A stretch of 33,041 nucleotides of DNA from JAYZQT01 sp036136335 (GTDB lineage Bacteria; Pseudomonadota; Alphaproteobacteria; MPNO01; UBA830). Every line of letters starts with the position of its first letter. Position 1 is the first letter of the stretch. This document shows, in pieces, positions 1 through 8,704 of this stretch. The notes below the pieces were generated by a model that searched no databases, was not told the origin of the DNA, and saw only the letters and a list, made by a program, of their open reading frames with translations. A program made the position numbers and the translations under genes. The stretch is from the NCBI GenBank assembly GCA_036136335.1, contig JAYZQT010000005.1:1-33041 (forward strand), written 5' to 3'.

Positions 1-407
1 CCCCATGCGGTATGAAATAATTCGGGTGTGGCGGCCAGCTCTGGCCACGTCAACGACGTCCTCACTGCATGCACATGATCCACAGGGACCGAGACATATT
101 CGGCATAGCTTCCATCGTACGCACGCCCCATCCCGCCTGTCGTTGCAACTACAGTTTCGCCAACCTCAAACTGCGTATCCGGCGCAGCCTCCACAATGCC
201 GGCGCATTCAATCCCCAGCACGCGCGGAAAACTTACGGTTGGTGAATGGCCTAACCTGGTAAAAATTTCACCTCGATTTAGACCGAACGCCATCACCCGG
301 ATCATTACGCGACCGGGCTCGATCTTCGGAAGTGGCCAATCATCCCTTATTTTGAGAACCTCCACGTCGCCGGAATGCCCGACGATAATCGCACGCATCG
401 TTTCCAT
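1..407 (-). CDS. Zinc-type alcohol dehydrogenase / quinone oxidoreductase (MDR), 5' part only
   Basis: The first 135 or so residues of a medium-chain dehydrogenase/reductase; the gene runs off the left window edge. Visible are the GroES-like start (METMRAIIVGHSGDVEVLKI), the segment VLGIECAGIVEAAP typical of the family, and TPELFHTAWG before the cofactor domain, which is missing here. It has no zinc-ligand Cys in the usual GxECAG region, so it looks closer to quinone oxidoreductase-like members than to true zinc alcohol dehydrogenases. The ATG at 407 overlaps the UbiD stop by one base (TAATG), so it is the last visible gene of the transporter-NUDIX-UbiD operon and probably reduces an enone or oxidises an alcohol in that pathway. 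The substrate is unknown. Confidence 0.85.
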   Translation of the reverse strand, partial: METMRAIIVGHSGDVEVLKIRDDWPLPKIEPGRVMIRVMAFGLNRGEIFTRLGHSPTVSFPRVLGIECAGIVEAAPDTQFEVGETVVATTGGMGRAYDGSYAEYVSVPVDHVHAVRTSLTWPELAATPELFHTAW

Positions 408-1780
408 TATAGATAATCTTCCAGCCTGGATTCACCATAATTGGGAGGCAGGGAACGTTCAAACCTTGCACGCGCTTCCGGGCGCTGCAATGAAGGTTTT
501 GTAGCATCAAGACCCCACTTCGTGGTCACTACGTCGCGCGGATTATCTCCTGTATGCCGGGCTGTTGGATCGATAGGGTGCCCTACGGCGTCGCCCAACT
601 GGAACATGTGTTCGGCAGGGTCAACACGGGTCGTGATTGACCAGATTAGGTCCTCTGGCGAATTTATATCGACGTCTTCATCAATCGCAATTGCTAGTTT
701 GCAGCTTGGCCAGGGTTCCTCTAGCAAAATGTTAAGGGCTTTTGGCACTTCACCGTCATACCTGGCTGTCATTTGAACGACGCAAGCCAGCGTACCGCCC
801 CAGGGAACATAAAGAACGTCTTTGATGTCATGACCCATTCGCCGCAAACGATCAAATAAAATTGCTTCATGCGGCAGCGAAATAAGGGGCTGGTGATCCG
901 AATACAGCAACGTGTTGTGCTGACGGAGAATGGGTTTTTCCCTCATGGTAACAGCGCTCGCCTTGAAGACGGGCTGCTGGGTCACACCAGGGAGATAGTA
1001 CAATGCCTGCGAGGGTCCAGGTCCGTCAGCCCGTCTTTCGAACGGCTGAACGTACCCCTCTATTATAATTTCAGCGTGTGCAGGAACTTCCAGTGGAATG
1101 GAGTCGCACGGAACCATCTCAACAGTTTCGTCGATCAGGTTGCCTACGAGATCCAGTTCTCCATAACGTTCCAAATGATCTGGAACACTGTAACTCGCCA
1201 TAATTTCATATGCAGGATGCGTGCCGATGACGCAGGCCATGGGCATCGCCTCGCCAAGCGCCTCCCACTGAGCAAAAATAGAACGCTGGTGTGGCGATGA
1301 TCCAATCAACATTGTCGCCTCGCGCGTTCCAAACGGGGACAAACGGGTGAATGAAAAATTTGCCTCACCGCCATTCGGACCGCAGCAAATATTCATTACG
1401 ATAAGACCAGGCGCAGGGTCACGCTCACCATGCCGGAAACATGGTATCGCGTTCAGGTCAATCTCATTCCCCCGCAAAATCTGAGCCTTGTGCGGCGCAT
1501 CGTTTACCAGGCGCGTCGCCCGCGGCGGCATTGCGAGCCTCCCAGCCAGAACGCTAATCACGTTTTCGGGTGTTGTTTCGAGTACTGCTGCCTGGGCAAT
1601 CCGGTCACGGAAGAACAGATCGGCTATCCGCCAGTCCGGATAACCCTCTATTTGTTCGAAAAGGACCGGCCGGTTTGCCTGGACAATCAAATTGCTGAGA
1701 TCCCGCCGCGGTACAGGCTTGGAAACATGCAGGACAAGGTCCGAGTTGAGATCAATGTAACTGCGCAGGTTTTTGGACAT
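407..1780 (-). CDS. UbiD-family prenylated-FMN-dependent decarboxylase, divergent active site
   Basis: A 457-residue UbiD-like (de)carboxylase. By hand alignment to the fungal Fdc1 pattern, N141, R146, H164 and E208 match the Mn/prFMN ligands and catalytic Arg. The usual (E/D)GPxG(E/D) loop reads DGPGPS at residues 252-257, so the second acidic residue (Fdc1 Glu282) is Ser257. The family removes or adds CO2 on aromatic, heteroaromatic or unsaturated acids using prenylated FMN made by UbiX, which is encoded at 12500-13108. I start at the ATG at 1780 because it overlaps the NUDIX stop (TGATG), has GAGAGGGA upstream and begins MSKNLRSYID. The longer reading from 1834 would lie inside the NUDIX gene. 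The operon context with transporters, and not with ubiquinone genes, suggests catabolism and not ubiquinone synthesis. Confidence 0.9.
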   Translation of the reverse strand: MSKNLRSYIDLNSDLVLHVSKPVPRRDLSNLIVQANRPVLFEQIEGYPDWRIADLFFRDRIAQAAVLETTPENVISVLAGRLAMPPRATRLVNDAPHKAQILRGNEIDLNAIPCFRHGERDPAPGLIVMNICCGPNGGEANFSFTRLSPFGTREATMLIGSSPHQRSIFAQWEALGEAMPMACVIGTHPAYEIMASYSVPDHLERYGELDLVGNLIDETVEMVPCDSIPLEVPAHAEIIIEGYVQPFERRADGPGPSQALYYLPGVTQQPVFKASAVTMREKPILRQHNTLLYSDHQPLISLPHEAILFDRLRRMGHDIKDVLYVPWGGTLACVVQMTARYDGEVPKALNILLEEPWPSCKLAIAIDEDVDINSPEDLIWSITTRVDPAEHMFQLGDAVGHPIDPTARHTGDNPRDVVTTKWGLDATKPSLQRPEARARFERSLPPNYGESRLEDYL

Positions 1781-2214
1781 CACGTCCCTCTCAGTTTTTC
1801 CGCGTCCCTGATCACCCGCAGAGTCACCGACCAAAGTCCCTGTTCCTCAACCTCCGACAGTGGCACCCAGCGCGCATCCGATACATCGTCATCGGCGACC
1901 GGATCGCCCTCAACCCATTCCGCAGCAAAATCGACCAGCGTATAATGAAACTGTATTCGGCCTTCATCGTCCTTTCTTATGGTATCAATGACGTCAATCA
2001 ACCCTATCAGCCGCGCCTGGATACCCGTCTCTTCTTTCAGTTCACGCAATGCGGCTTGCCTCGTCGTCTCACCCAACTCCTGTCCTCCTCCGGGAATGGA
2101 CCACTCCCAGATGATGGGTGGTTTGGCCCGCTTTACGAGGAGCACATCGTTTTGTTTGAAACAAACCACGCCCACACCACAAAAAGGCCTGTCAGGATAT
2201 TCACGCCCGGTCAT
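1780..2214 (-). CDS. NUDIX hydrolase
   Basis: A 144-residue protein with a complete Nudix box at residues 43-65: G, five residues, E, seven residues, then RELKEETGI. The family hydrolyses nucleoside diphosphates linked to another group (NDP-X). The conserved Glu pairs bind the metal. The start at 2214 overlaps the stop of the MFS gene as ATGA; an ATG ten codons further up (2244) is possible but lies deeper in that gene. It ends on the UbiD start. Its job in the operon is unclear: it could clear a damaged or dead-end nucleotide or CoA derivative, but no specificity motif is visible. Confidence 0.9.
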   Translation of the reverse strand: MTGREYPDRPFCGVGVVCFKQNDVLLVKRAKPPIIWEWSIPGGGQELGETTRQAALRELKEETGIQARLIGLIDVIDTIRKDDEGRIQFHYTLVDFAAEWVEGDPVADDDVSDARWVPLSEVEEQGLWSVTLRVIRDAEKLRGT

Positions 2215-3491
2215 GGTGAAGGTTCCGCTGTGTGCCGTGGCCATACAAAGTAAATAAAGCCAGCTAGCTCTATACCGATGAACACCAGCAATGCCGCCTG
2301 ATGTCCCTCCGGGCTGTAAAGCCCTGCCCCAGGTGACGGGTACAGACCTATAATAACCCCAACGAGCCATTGCGTTGCAAAAGCGGCAAAGAAAGTCAGC
2401 ATGTTTTGCGCAGTGTTGACCCTCCCAGTGAGCTTCTTGGGAAATTTCTGGTTCATTACGGCATACCCCAGCGTCGCAGTTGATCCAAAGTATCCAAACG
2501 CAAGGCAGAGGAGGGATGGGTAGCTTGCCCAGCCAGCAGCAAAGAGGCATTGAACGCCAAGGGACAGAGCGATTCCCGTAACCGCCGGAACAATGGTGGA
2601 AACTCCAAGTTTCTGCAGGCGCTCCGCAACCAACCCAATAGAAAGAACCCCTACGAGCATTCCGGCATGGAACATAAACATGGCGTCAGCAACACCACTC
2701 CGGTCCAGCCCGGCGACATCTCGCAGCCACGGAGCCGCCCATAATGCCTGATATGACAAAAACACCCCGTTATGCAGAAATATCATACATGACAAACGCC
2801 AGAAAAACGCACTGCCATAAACCAGCTTAAGGTCCGCAAGTTGAGTGGTAAACGCGAATTGACCATCCACCTTTTCAGATACCGCACCGGGAGGTTTCGT
2901 AGAGACAAATTCGGGTACAAACAAATAGATACAGACGCCAGAAAGTACTGACATCCCTGCAAGCCACCAGAACACGGTTCGCCAGTCGACCGTCTGAATC
3001 AACAGCTCCAATGGCACCGTGGTAGACAGTGCGCCGACTGTTCCAAATGCAAAAATGACGCCATTTACCAACGGGATTTTATCTCTGGGGAACCAAAGAA
3101 CGTTGGCTTTAAGTGCAGCCATCAAACAGGCCGAAACCCCTATGCCAACAAGGCCGCGACCGATAATCAGGGTGAAAGCATTTGTTCCAAGGGCAAACAT
3201 CCCGGCCCCAAGCGCGGCAAACATCAAAAGCGCCGCCTGAACCTTCCTTGGCCCGTAGCGATCAAGTATGATCCCAAGGGGAAGCTGCACCAGGGCAAAC
3301 GTAATGAAATAAGCCGCCGTCATCAAACCCAGAGCCGAGGGTGTCAGACCCACCTCACTCACCAGCTGCGGCGAAATAATTGCGTTTACTGTACGGAACA
3401 GATACGACATGTAGTATCCAATTCCGAACGGGACCAGTACGGTCATGATCAGAATCAAAGCCGGTTTGGAACTAGAAGTACGGTTATCCAT
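2211..3491 (-). CDS. MFS transporter, tandem copy 1
   Basis: A 426-residue major facilitator protein in the inner membrane with about 12 hydrophobic segments. The motif A loop after the second helix reads LDRYGPRKV, and WFPRDKIPL follows helix 4-5. The start FGIGYYMSYLFRTVNAIIS is almost the same as in the gene just upstream, so the pair arose by tandem duplication. Only two bases separate it from that gene, and it overlaps the NUDIX start by four bases. The transporter is likely to import the substrate (or export a product) of the pathway that includes UbiD; the solute cannot be told from sequence. Confidence 0.9.
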   Translation of the reverse strand: MDNRTSSSKPALILIMTVLVPFGIGYYMSYLFRTVNAIISPQLVSEVGLTPSALGLMTAAYFITFALVQLPLGIILDRYGPRKVQAALLMFAALGAGMFALGTNAFTLIIGRGLVGIGVSACLMAALKANVLWFPRDKIPLVNGVIFAFGTVGALSTTVPLELLIQTVDWRTVFWWLAGMSVLSGVCIYLFVPEFVSTKPPGAVSEKVDGQFAFTTQLADLKLVYGSAFFWRLSCMIFLHNGVFLSYQALWAAPWLRDVAGLDRSGVADAMFMFHAGMLVGVLSIGLVAERLQKLGVSTIVPAVTGIALSLGVQCLFAAGWASYPSLLCLAFGYFGSTATLGYAVMNQKFPKKLTGRVNTAQNMLTFFAAFATQWLVGVIIGLYPSPGAGLYSPEGHQAALLVFIGIELAGFIYFVWPRHTAEPSP

Positions 3492-3493
3492 AT

Positions 3494-4741
3494 TTATAGC
3501 AAAGACTTTCTAGCGACGGGTTTGATGAGGTAAAGATAGCATATCGTCTGTAACCCTATAATTATCCATAACGCGGTCGTATGGGCCGACTTGGAATACC
3601 CCCCGCCAGAGCTACTCGGAAAAGCCTCTATAATTCCGCCGATCCCCCACTGGCCAAAAAATGCCAAGACGAACGGACAAAAATTCATTGCCGTAATCAC
3701 TCGCCCGGTGATGGCATTTGGGAAATGAGCGGTATTGGCAGAATAGGCGAGGAAGGCTGACGAAGAGAGAAACCCAAAAAACCCCCAGATTAGAGTCAGA
3801 CCCGTGGTAACACCAAATGCAAGTACAACCTGCACGCCCAGAAACAGAAACACACCACCTGCGAACACATGCAACGGCTGTACACGTGTCCGACGCAGGA
3901 CGTCAGCGGCAAACCCGGTCAGCAAAAGACCAACGAGAAACCCTATCTGTATCGCTAGAAGACAGTTTGCCCGTGCCGTCTGCGGTAAACCCGCAACATC
4001 CCGAAGCCATGGGTCAGCCCATAGGGTCTGATAAGAAACGAGCGCGGTATAGGCAAACGCGTACATGAGTGTGACGCGCCGAAAAAATGGATCCCGAATT
4101 ATTACTTTGTAGCCAGCCAGCTGGCTGGCAAAGGTCTCGTGCCCGGTTTTCTCAATTTTCTTTTCAGGAACCAGCAATAACACTGAAATTGAAACCAAGA
4201 CCGTAATTGCAGCCAATCCGGCAAAAATATCTCGCCAGTCAGCCACGTGGAGAAGCATTTCAATCGGGCGCGTAGCGGTAATGGCGCCGACGGCGCCAAA
4301 CGCTCCGGTCAGATTATTCATTAAGGGAATACGATCTGCTGGAAACCACAGCATATTGGCCTTGAACGCAGACATGAGGGCAGCCGACACCCCAAATCCA
4401 ATCAGGCCGCGTCCAAGCACGAGGAACCAGAAGTTGTCAGCAAACGCAAATACCGCGGCACCTGCGGCAGCAAATAACAGCAAAAATGCGTTTACCTTGC
4501 GCGGGCCATAACGGTCCAACGCCACCCCCAGGGGTATCTGCGAAGATGCAAAGGCGATTAGATAGAAACTCGTGAGGAGACCGAGGGCCGCGGGCCCAAG
4601 CCCAAGTTCAGCGGTCAGGTTTTCCGATATCACGGCATTGATCGTCCGAAACAGATAGGACAGATAATAACCGCACCCGAATGGCAGGAATACCACCAGA
4701 ATAACCCGGAAACCAGCAGGATTGGCCTGAACACGGGTCAT
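3494..4741 (-). CDS. MFS transporter, tandem copy 2
   Basis: A 415-residue major facilitator protein, first gene of the minus-strand operon. It shares with its neighbour the FGCGYYLSYLFRTINAVIS first helix, the LDRYGPRKV motif A and the WFPADRIPL loop, but the rest has diverged well, which suggests an old duplication and possibly different solutes. The ATG at 4741 has no clear Shine-Dalgarno in the preceding 15 bases (TACAGTTTGCGCTC), so initiation may be weak or depend on a leader. The two could act as a pair or handle two related compounds. Confidence 0.9.
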   Translation of the reverse strand: MTRVQANPAGFRVILVVFLPFGCGYYLSYLFRTINAVISENLTAELGLGPAALGLLTSFYLIAFASSQIPLGVALDRYGPRKVNAFLLLFAAAGAAVFAFADNFWFLVLGRGLIGFGVSAALMSAFKANMLWFPADRIPLMNNLTGAFGAVGAITATRPIEMLLHVADWRDIFAGLAAITVLVSISVLLLVPEKKIEKTGHETFASQLAGYKVIIRDPFFRRVTLMYAFAYTALVSYQTLWADPWLRDVAGLPQTARANCLLAIQIGFLVGLLLTGFAADVLRRTRVQPLHVFAGGVFLFLGVQVVLAFGVTTGLTLIWGFFGFLSSSAFLAYSANTAHFPNAITGRVITAMNFCPFVLAFFGQWGIGGIIEAFPSSSGGGYSKSAHTTALWIIIGLQTICYLYLIKPVARKSLL

Positions 4742-5045
4742 GAGCGCAAACTGTATAAACTGGAAGGTGTCACATTTGTTTTAAAAATCTGTTTTCCTTC
4801 ACCCAGTGTCCCATCCCTGATCACAGTCCGACAACAAAATAGTATGGGCAATAACAAGTTTGGCGCTTACCACACGATCACATATCCGGGCGCAACCCGC
4901 TAACCCCAGGAAACCGGAAACCACGTTTCTCGGAGGGTATCAGAATACTAATTTCGCGGGCAGAGCAAGACTGTTGGATGGCGTTGCCACCGATTAAACC
5001 GACAGGTAGGTTACGCGTCTTGGGTAATGGGAGCCATACTTGCCA
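4742..5045. promoter_or_regulatory. Divergent intergenic region between the MFS operon and the DUF2848 operon
   Basis: About 300 bases with no convincing gene between two operons that point away from each other, so it must hold both promoters. I could not place a good -35/-10 pair. A short inverted repeat GAAAC-CAC-GTTTC lies near 4918-4930. The weak open frames crossing it have no family features. A regulator for both operons would be expected to bind here, but no regulator gene is in view. Confidence 0.4.
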
Positions 5046-5726
5046 ATGAACCTCGAATTTGTGATCGAGCCTGCCGGTCTGAAAAAACAGATACAGATAG
5101 AAAACCTCGTTGTCGCCGGTTGGACTGGCCGAAATGTCGACGCACTGGAAGAACACATTGCCGAGCTGGAAAAGCTTGGGGTGCCGAGGCCAAGCTCCGT
5201 TCCATGTTTTTATCGTATTTCTATAGAGAACTTTACCAACAGCGACGAAATTCAGGTGATGGGAAAAACATCATCGGGTGAGGTAGAATTTATTCTGATT
5301 GGGACCGATGAGGGTATGCTTATCGGGGTTGGATCGGACCATACCGACCGCGACGTCGAGACATATTCCGTCCCCGTATCTAAGCAAATGTGCCCCAAGC
5401 CCGTCTCCAACGCCGTTTGGCGGTACGAGGACGTTGCTCCCCACTTTGATAAACTACTTCTTCGGGCCTGGGTGACGGAAAACGGCCATAAAAGCCTTTA
5501 CCAGGATGGTGGCGTAAACGTTATGCGTTCGCCCGAAGAACTGATAGGGCTGTATCTGCCAGGACATGACAAGCTCCCTCCGGGGACGGTGATGTATTGC
5601 GGTACACTCGCGGCAATCGGCGGAATACGGCCAGGCGAGAGGTTTGATGTAAAAATAGAAGACCCGGTATTAAACCAAAGTATTTCATACGGGTATGAGA
5701 TCAACACCCTGCCCGTTGTTACCTGA
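5046..5726 (+). CDS. DUF2848 family protein (FAH-related)
   Basis: A 226-residue protein that I recognise as DUF2848 from the run GRNVDALEEHIAELEKLGVP, the core GVGSDHTDRDVETYSV, and the end LPPGTVMYCGTLAAIGG. The family is distantly related to the fumarylacetoacetate hydrolase fold, and its members usually sit in catabolic clusters; no reaction is firmly established to my knowledge. The start is uncertain: the ATG at 5046 begins MNLEFVIEP, while a TTG two codons up (5040) sits at a better distance (6 bases) from GGGAG at about 5030. It leads an operon with the cupin (26 bases on) and the amidase (34 bases after that), so it probably acts on the same compound as the amidase. Confidence 0.85.
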   Translation: MNLEFVIEPAGLKKQIQIENLVVAGWTGRNVDALEEHIAELEKLGVPRPSSVPCFYRISIENFTNSDEIQVMGKTSSGEVEFILIGTDEGMLIGVGSDHTDRDVETYSVPVSKQMCPKPVSNAVWRYEDVAPHFDKLLLRAWVTENGHKSLYQDGGVNVMRSPEELIGLYLPGHDKLPPGTVMYCGTLAAIGGIRPGERFDVKIEDPVLNQSISYGYEINTLPVVT

Positions 5727-5752
5727 ACCACATCACAGAAGAGGACGTTGCA

Positions 5753-6136
5753 ATGCCCATAAACAAGGAACACAAGGAATTCTATGCGGTTGATATGGGG
5801 GGTGAGTGGGTGGTGCCAGAAGGTTACCCCGAAGGAATAAAACAGAAAATCCTTGTGGGTCACCTGGACGAAACAAACAAGATCGGGTGTCGGACCCGCT
5901 TGCTGAAATTCGAACCCGGCGTATACACAACAGCACCCTTCACACACGATTACTGGGAAGAGGTATACCAGCTTAAAGGCGACCTGATTGTCGGTAACGA
6001 TCAAAACGGTGATGGCGGCCGCAGTTTTGATCCAGACACATACGCCTGCCGGCCTCCCGGAACCCCTCACGGCCCATTCAAATCCGTAGAGGGCTGTGTG
6101 CTTCTTGAGAGCCACTATTACGACGAAACGAAGTAA
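5753..6136 (+). CDS. Cupin-domain protein
   Basis: A 127-residue single-domain cupin. The first motif region is THDYWEEVYQLKGDL (about residues 63-77) and the second is RPPGTPHGPFKSVEG (about 100-114). The metal ligands would be H64, E69 or E70 and H106, a set close to but not the same as the usual HxH...E...H, so the metal site is a guess. Small cupins of this sort include ChrR-like anti-sigma domains and dioxygenases that split diketones. It is preceded by AGAGGACG nine or so bases before ATG. Between a DUF2848 protein and an amidase it could be the dioxygenase or isomerase of the pathway, but this is inference. Confidence 0.8.
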   Translation: MPINKEHKEFYAVDMGGEWVVPEGYPEGIKQKILVGHLDETNKIGCRTRLLKFEPGVYTTAPFTHDYWEEVYQLKGDLIVGNDQNGDGGRSFDPDTYACRPPGTPHGPFKSVEGCVLLESHYYDETK

Positions 6137-6170
6137 ACCGGACCACGGTTCGCAATCGGGGAAAGTATCG

Positions 6171-7526
6171 ATGCCTGTTCAGATGAAACCCGTTCTAGAG
6201 CAGCAGGCCGCATTGTGGAGTGGCAAAACAACCAGCCGAGAATTGACCGAGCAGGCGTTGATGCGCATCAAGGATCCAAATGGTGAAGGATCACGGGTTT
6301 TTCTGCAGATACACGAAGAAAGTGCTCTCTCGGCGGCAGATTCATCAGACAGATTGAGGGCGTCAGGCGTGGTTCCGTCTCCACTTGCTGGCATTCCGGT
6401 TTCCCTTAAAGACCTGTTCGACGAGCAGGGGCAGAAAACACGCGCGGGTTCCAAATCGATGGAAAATGCCGCGCCCGCTGCCAAGGATTCCATTGTTACC
6501 GCCCGCCTGAGAGCAGCCGGCGCCATTCTCGTAGGAAGAACAAACCTCACGGAATTTGCTTATTCGGGGCTCGGACTGAACTGTCATTATGATACGCCCC
6601 GCAATCCCTGGGACCGAAAGACCGGGCGTATCCCGGGAGGTTCGTCTTCCGGCGCAGGTGTTTCAGTCGCAGACGGGATGTGTAGCGTCGCCATTGGCAC
6701 GGATACAGGCGGATCGGTAAGAATACCCGCAGCGCTCAACGGCGTAACGGGCTTTAAAACGACAGCAGGACGGATACCTACCGCCGGCGTTTATCCCCTC
6801 TCGTCCACACTCGACAGTGTGGGCCCGCTGGGTCCGACCGTCTCCTGCTGCATAATAACAGACGCCATTATTGACGACCGACCAGCACTCATCCCCAAAC
6901 CGCTCCCTATAGCGGATCTCAGGTTCGGCGTGCCCCAGCACTATGTGCTTGAGGACCTCGACGCTCATGTTGCGGAAACATTTCACACCACTCTAGATAA
7001 ACTGGCGCGTGCGGGAGCGAGAATCACTGAGGTGGGCTCGCAGGTATACGAGAAAATCCCCGACGCTATGGTCAATGGTGGAATTCTTGGCGCCGAGGCG
7101 TTTGCTCAACACCGCGCGCGCATGGACGCGGAGAAAGACCGCTATGATCCAAGAGTATGGGTACGCATACGGCGGGGCGAAAACCTGTCCGCCGCTGACC
7201 TGATCGACTGCCACCGAAAGCGGGCAGAAATACAGTTTCAGGCAACTGAAATCGCGATGCCTTTCGATGCTATGCTAATGCCCACCTGTCCCTTAGTAGC
7301 GCCGGCAATCAAGCCACTTGACGAAGACGAGAATGCCTACGGTGCCGCCAACATCCTAATGTTGCGTAACACGACAATTGGTAACTTTCTGGATACCTGT
7401 TCCCTATCAATCCCGTGCCATGCGTCAGGAACGGGTCCTGTTGGACTAATGATAATGGCCGCGACCCGACACGATGAGTGGCTTGCCAGAATAGGGCTTT
7501 CTATTGAGCGGGTGCTTACAGCCTAA
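6171..7526 (+). CDS. Amidase (amidase-signature family)
   Basis: A 451-residue amidase-signature hydrolase. The Ser-cisSer-Lys triad is visible: K80 in PVSLKDLFD, the cis-Ser S158 in GGSSSGAG, and the nucleophile S182 in TDTGGSVRIP. The K-to-S and S-to-S spacings fit the GatA/FAAH pattern. The family hydrolyses C-N amide bonds, and sometimes esters, in the cytoplasm. I use the ATG at 6171, after GGGGAAAG, because the longer frame starts inside the cupin gene. The stop shares bases with the stop of the convergent monooxygenase gene. In this context it would release an amine or ammonia from an amide substrate or intermediate; it is not GatA, as no gatB or gatC is nearby. Confidence 0.92.
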   Translation: MPVQMKPVLEQQAALWSGKTTSRELTEQALMRIKDPNGEGSRVFLQIHEESALSAADSSDRLRASGVVPSPLAGIPVSLKDLFDEQGQKTRAGSKSMENAAPAAKDSIVTARLRAAGAILVGRTNLTEFAYSGLGLNCHYDTPRNPWDRKTGRIPGGSSSGAGVSVADGMCSVAIGTDTGGSVRIPAALNGVTGFKTTAGRIPTAGVYPLSSTLDSVGPLGPTVSCCIITDAIIDDRPALIPKPLPIADLRFGVPQHYVLEDLDAHVAETFHTTLDKLARAGARITEVGSQVYEKIPDAMVNGGILGAEAFAQHRARMDAEKDRYDPRVWVRIRRGENLSAADLIDCHRKRAEIQFQATEIAMPFDAMLMPTCPLVAPAIKPLDEDENAYGAANILMLRNTTIGNFLDTCSLSIPCHASGTGPVGLMIMAATRHDEWLARIGLSIERVLTA

Positions 7527-8704
7527 ACACGTGGATCGAGAGACGGCAGCCCGAAACGGATCCGTCCTGCATTTACCGCCTGGATATCCCAGGCGAGCGT
7601 AATCTGTAACGACGCCGCGTGAACATCACGGAACATTCTGAGAAAATCATTATCAGGCGTTAGGCCACGAGCACCGACCAAAGGGTTCAGTCTCTCCAGC
7701 GCACGGACGCACAACTGAACAGCAAAGGCATTATTCCGCCGCCATCGAGCGCGATCGTAAATTTCCGGTACACCACCAGATTCGGAAATTGCCATTGCAT
7801 CCGCGCAATCTTTCAGAAGCAGAGCCTCCGCAGCATCAATCTCGGCGCCAGCTTCCGATATTCTTGCCTGTGCAGTGGGCAGTTCAGCCATTAGCGCATG
7901 ACCCACGGTATTCCGTTTGCTCAGATCATTTTCGATCATTCGCAAACCACCTTTGGCAATGCCAAGTGCTGGTGACGCAAAAACTTTCGTGCCAAGCGTT
8001 AGCGGAGGCACACGATAAAGGGCCCCGGGATTTATTTCTGAGCCGGGAGACGGACCGCCCATTAATTTGGTTGACGGAATTGTCCGATGTTCGGGAATGA
8101 AGATATTGTCGAGTTTGATGCTTCGCGAACCGGTTCCTGCCAAGCCGGGCGAGAACCAGTCGTCGACAATTTCATAGTCAGACTTGGGCACCAGAGCGAA
8201 CCGGTGTTCAGGAGCCCCTTCCCCATTTTCAGGTGGGACAAACACCTGCATGTTGTTCCAGTCCGCAAAATCAACACCGGAAGCAAAACTCCAGATCCCG
8301 TTTGCGATTAGCCCTCCATCAGTACGTTCCACCTTCCCACCCTTTGCGGGAAACGAAGACGCAATGAGCGCTGCCGGGTTTTTACCCCAAACATCCTCCT
8401 GAGCTTCCGGATTATTCATTCCCAAAACCCAGTTTTGCACTGCAAGATTGGAAAAAATCCAGCAACTGGATCCGCAACCCTGTCCGAGTTCCGCACCAAT
8501 CTTAACCATCATGCTGATATCCCAGCTAAGGCCTCCAAATCTTTCTGGTTGGTGAATTCGGAAGAATCCTTTTTCCGTAAATTCTTCAAAAGTTATCCGC
8601 GGCACGGCTCGATCATCTTCCGCCTTGCGTGCCCGTTTTAATAAAGTGGGCACCATATCTCGTGCACCGGCGATCATTGCCGTCTGTAAAGTCTCAACAT
8701 CCAT
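7523..8704 (-). CDS. Flavin-dependent monooxygenase of the acyl-CoA dehydrogenase fold, paralogue B
   Basis: A 393-residue protein of the group that holds HsaA, the p-hydroxyphenylacetate hydroxylase C2 component and DszC, which use reduced flavin from a separate reductase to oxygenate (often hydroxylate) aromatic substrates. Seen here are GAELGQGCGSSCWIFSNLA, ANGIWSFASGVDFADW and GTGSRSIKLDNIFIPEHR, in the order expected for the family, and a C-terminal GARGL segment. It lacks the acyl-CoA dehydrogenase catalytic Glu context. The ATG at 8704 overlaps the stop of paralogue A (TGATG). The pair may be two enzymes or two subunits. No flavin reductase gene is in the window. Confidence 0.85.
   Translation of the reverse strand: MDVETLQTAMIAGARDMVPTLLKRARKAEDDRAVPRITFEEFTEKGFFRIHQPERFGGLSWDISMMVKIGAELGQGCGSSCWIFSNLAVQNWVLGMNNPEAQEDVWGKNPAALIASSFPAKGGKVERTDGGLIANGIWSFASGVDFADWNNMQVFVPPENGEGAPEHRFALVPKSDYEIVDDWFSPGLAGTGSRSIKLDNIFIPEHRTIPSTKLMGGPSPGSEINPGALYRVPPLTLGTKVFASPALGIAKGGLRMIENDLSKRNTVGHALMAELPTAQARISEAGAEIDAAEALLLKDCADAMAISESGGVPEIYDRARWRRNNAFAVQLCVRALERLNPLVGARGLTPDNDFLRMFRDVHAASLQITLAWDIQAVNAGRIRFGLPSLDPRV
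8256..8307. repeat. 52-base identical block shared by the two monooxygenase genes
   Basis: This stretch is base-for-base the same as 9431-9482. It encodes most of NGIWSFASGVDFADWN in both paralogues, including all third codon positions. Sequence on either side differs as expected for old paralogues, so this looks like a recent gene-conversion tract. Confidence 0.9.

Noticed and set aside
4878..5205. Minus-strand frames over the start of the DUF2848 gene
   Set aside because: They overlap a well-supported gene on the other strand and show no family features.
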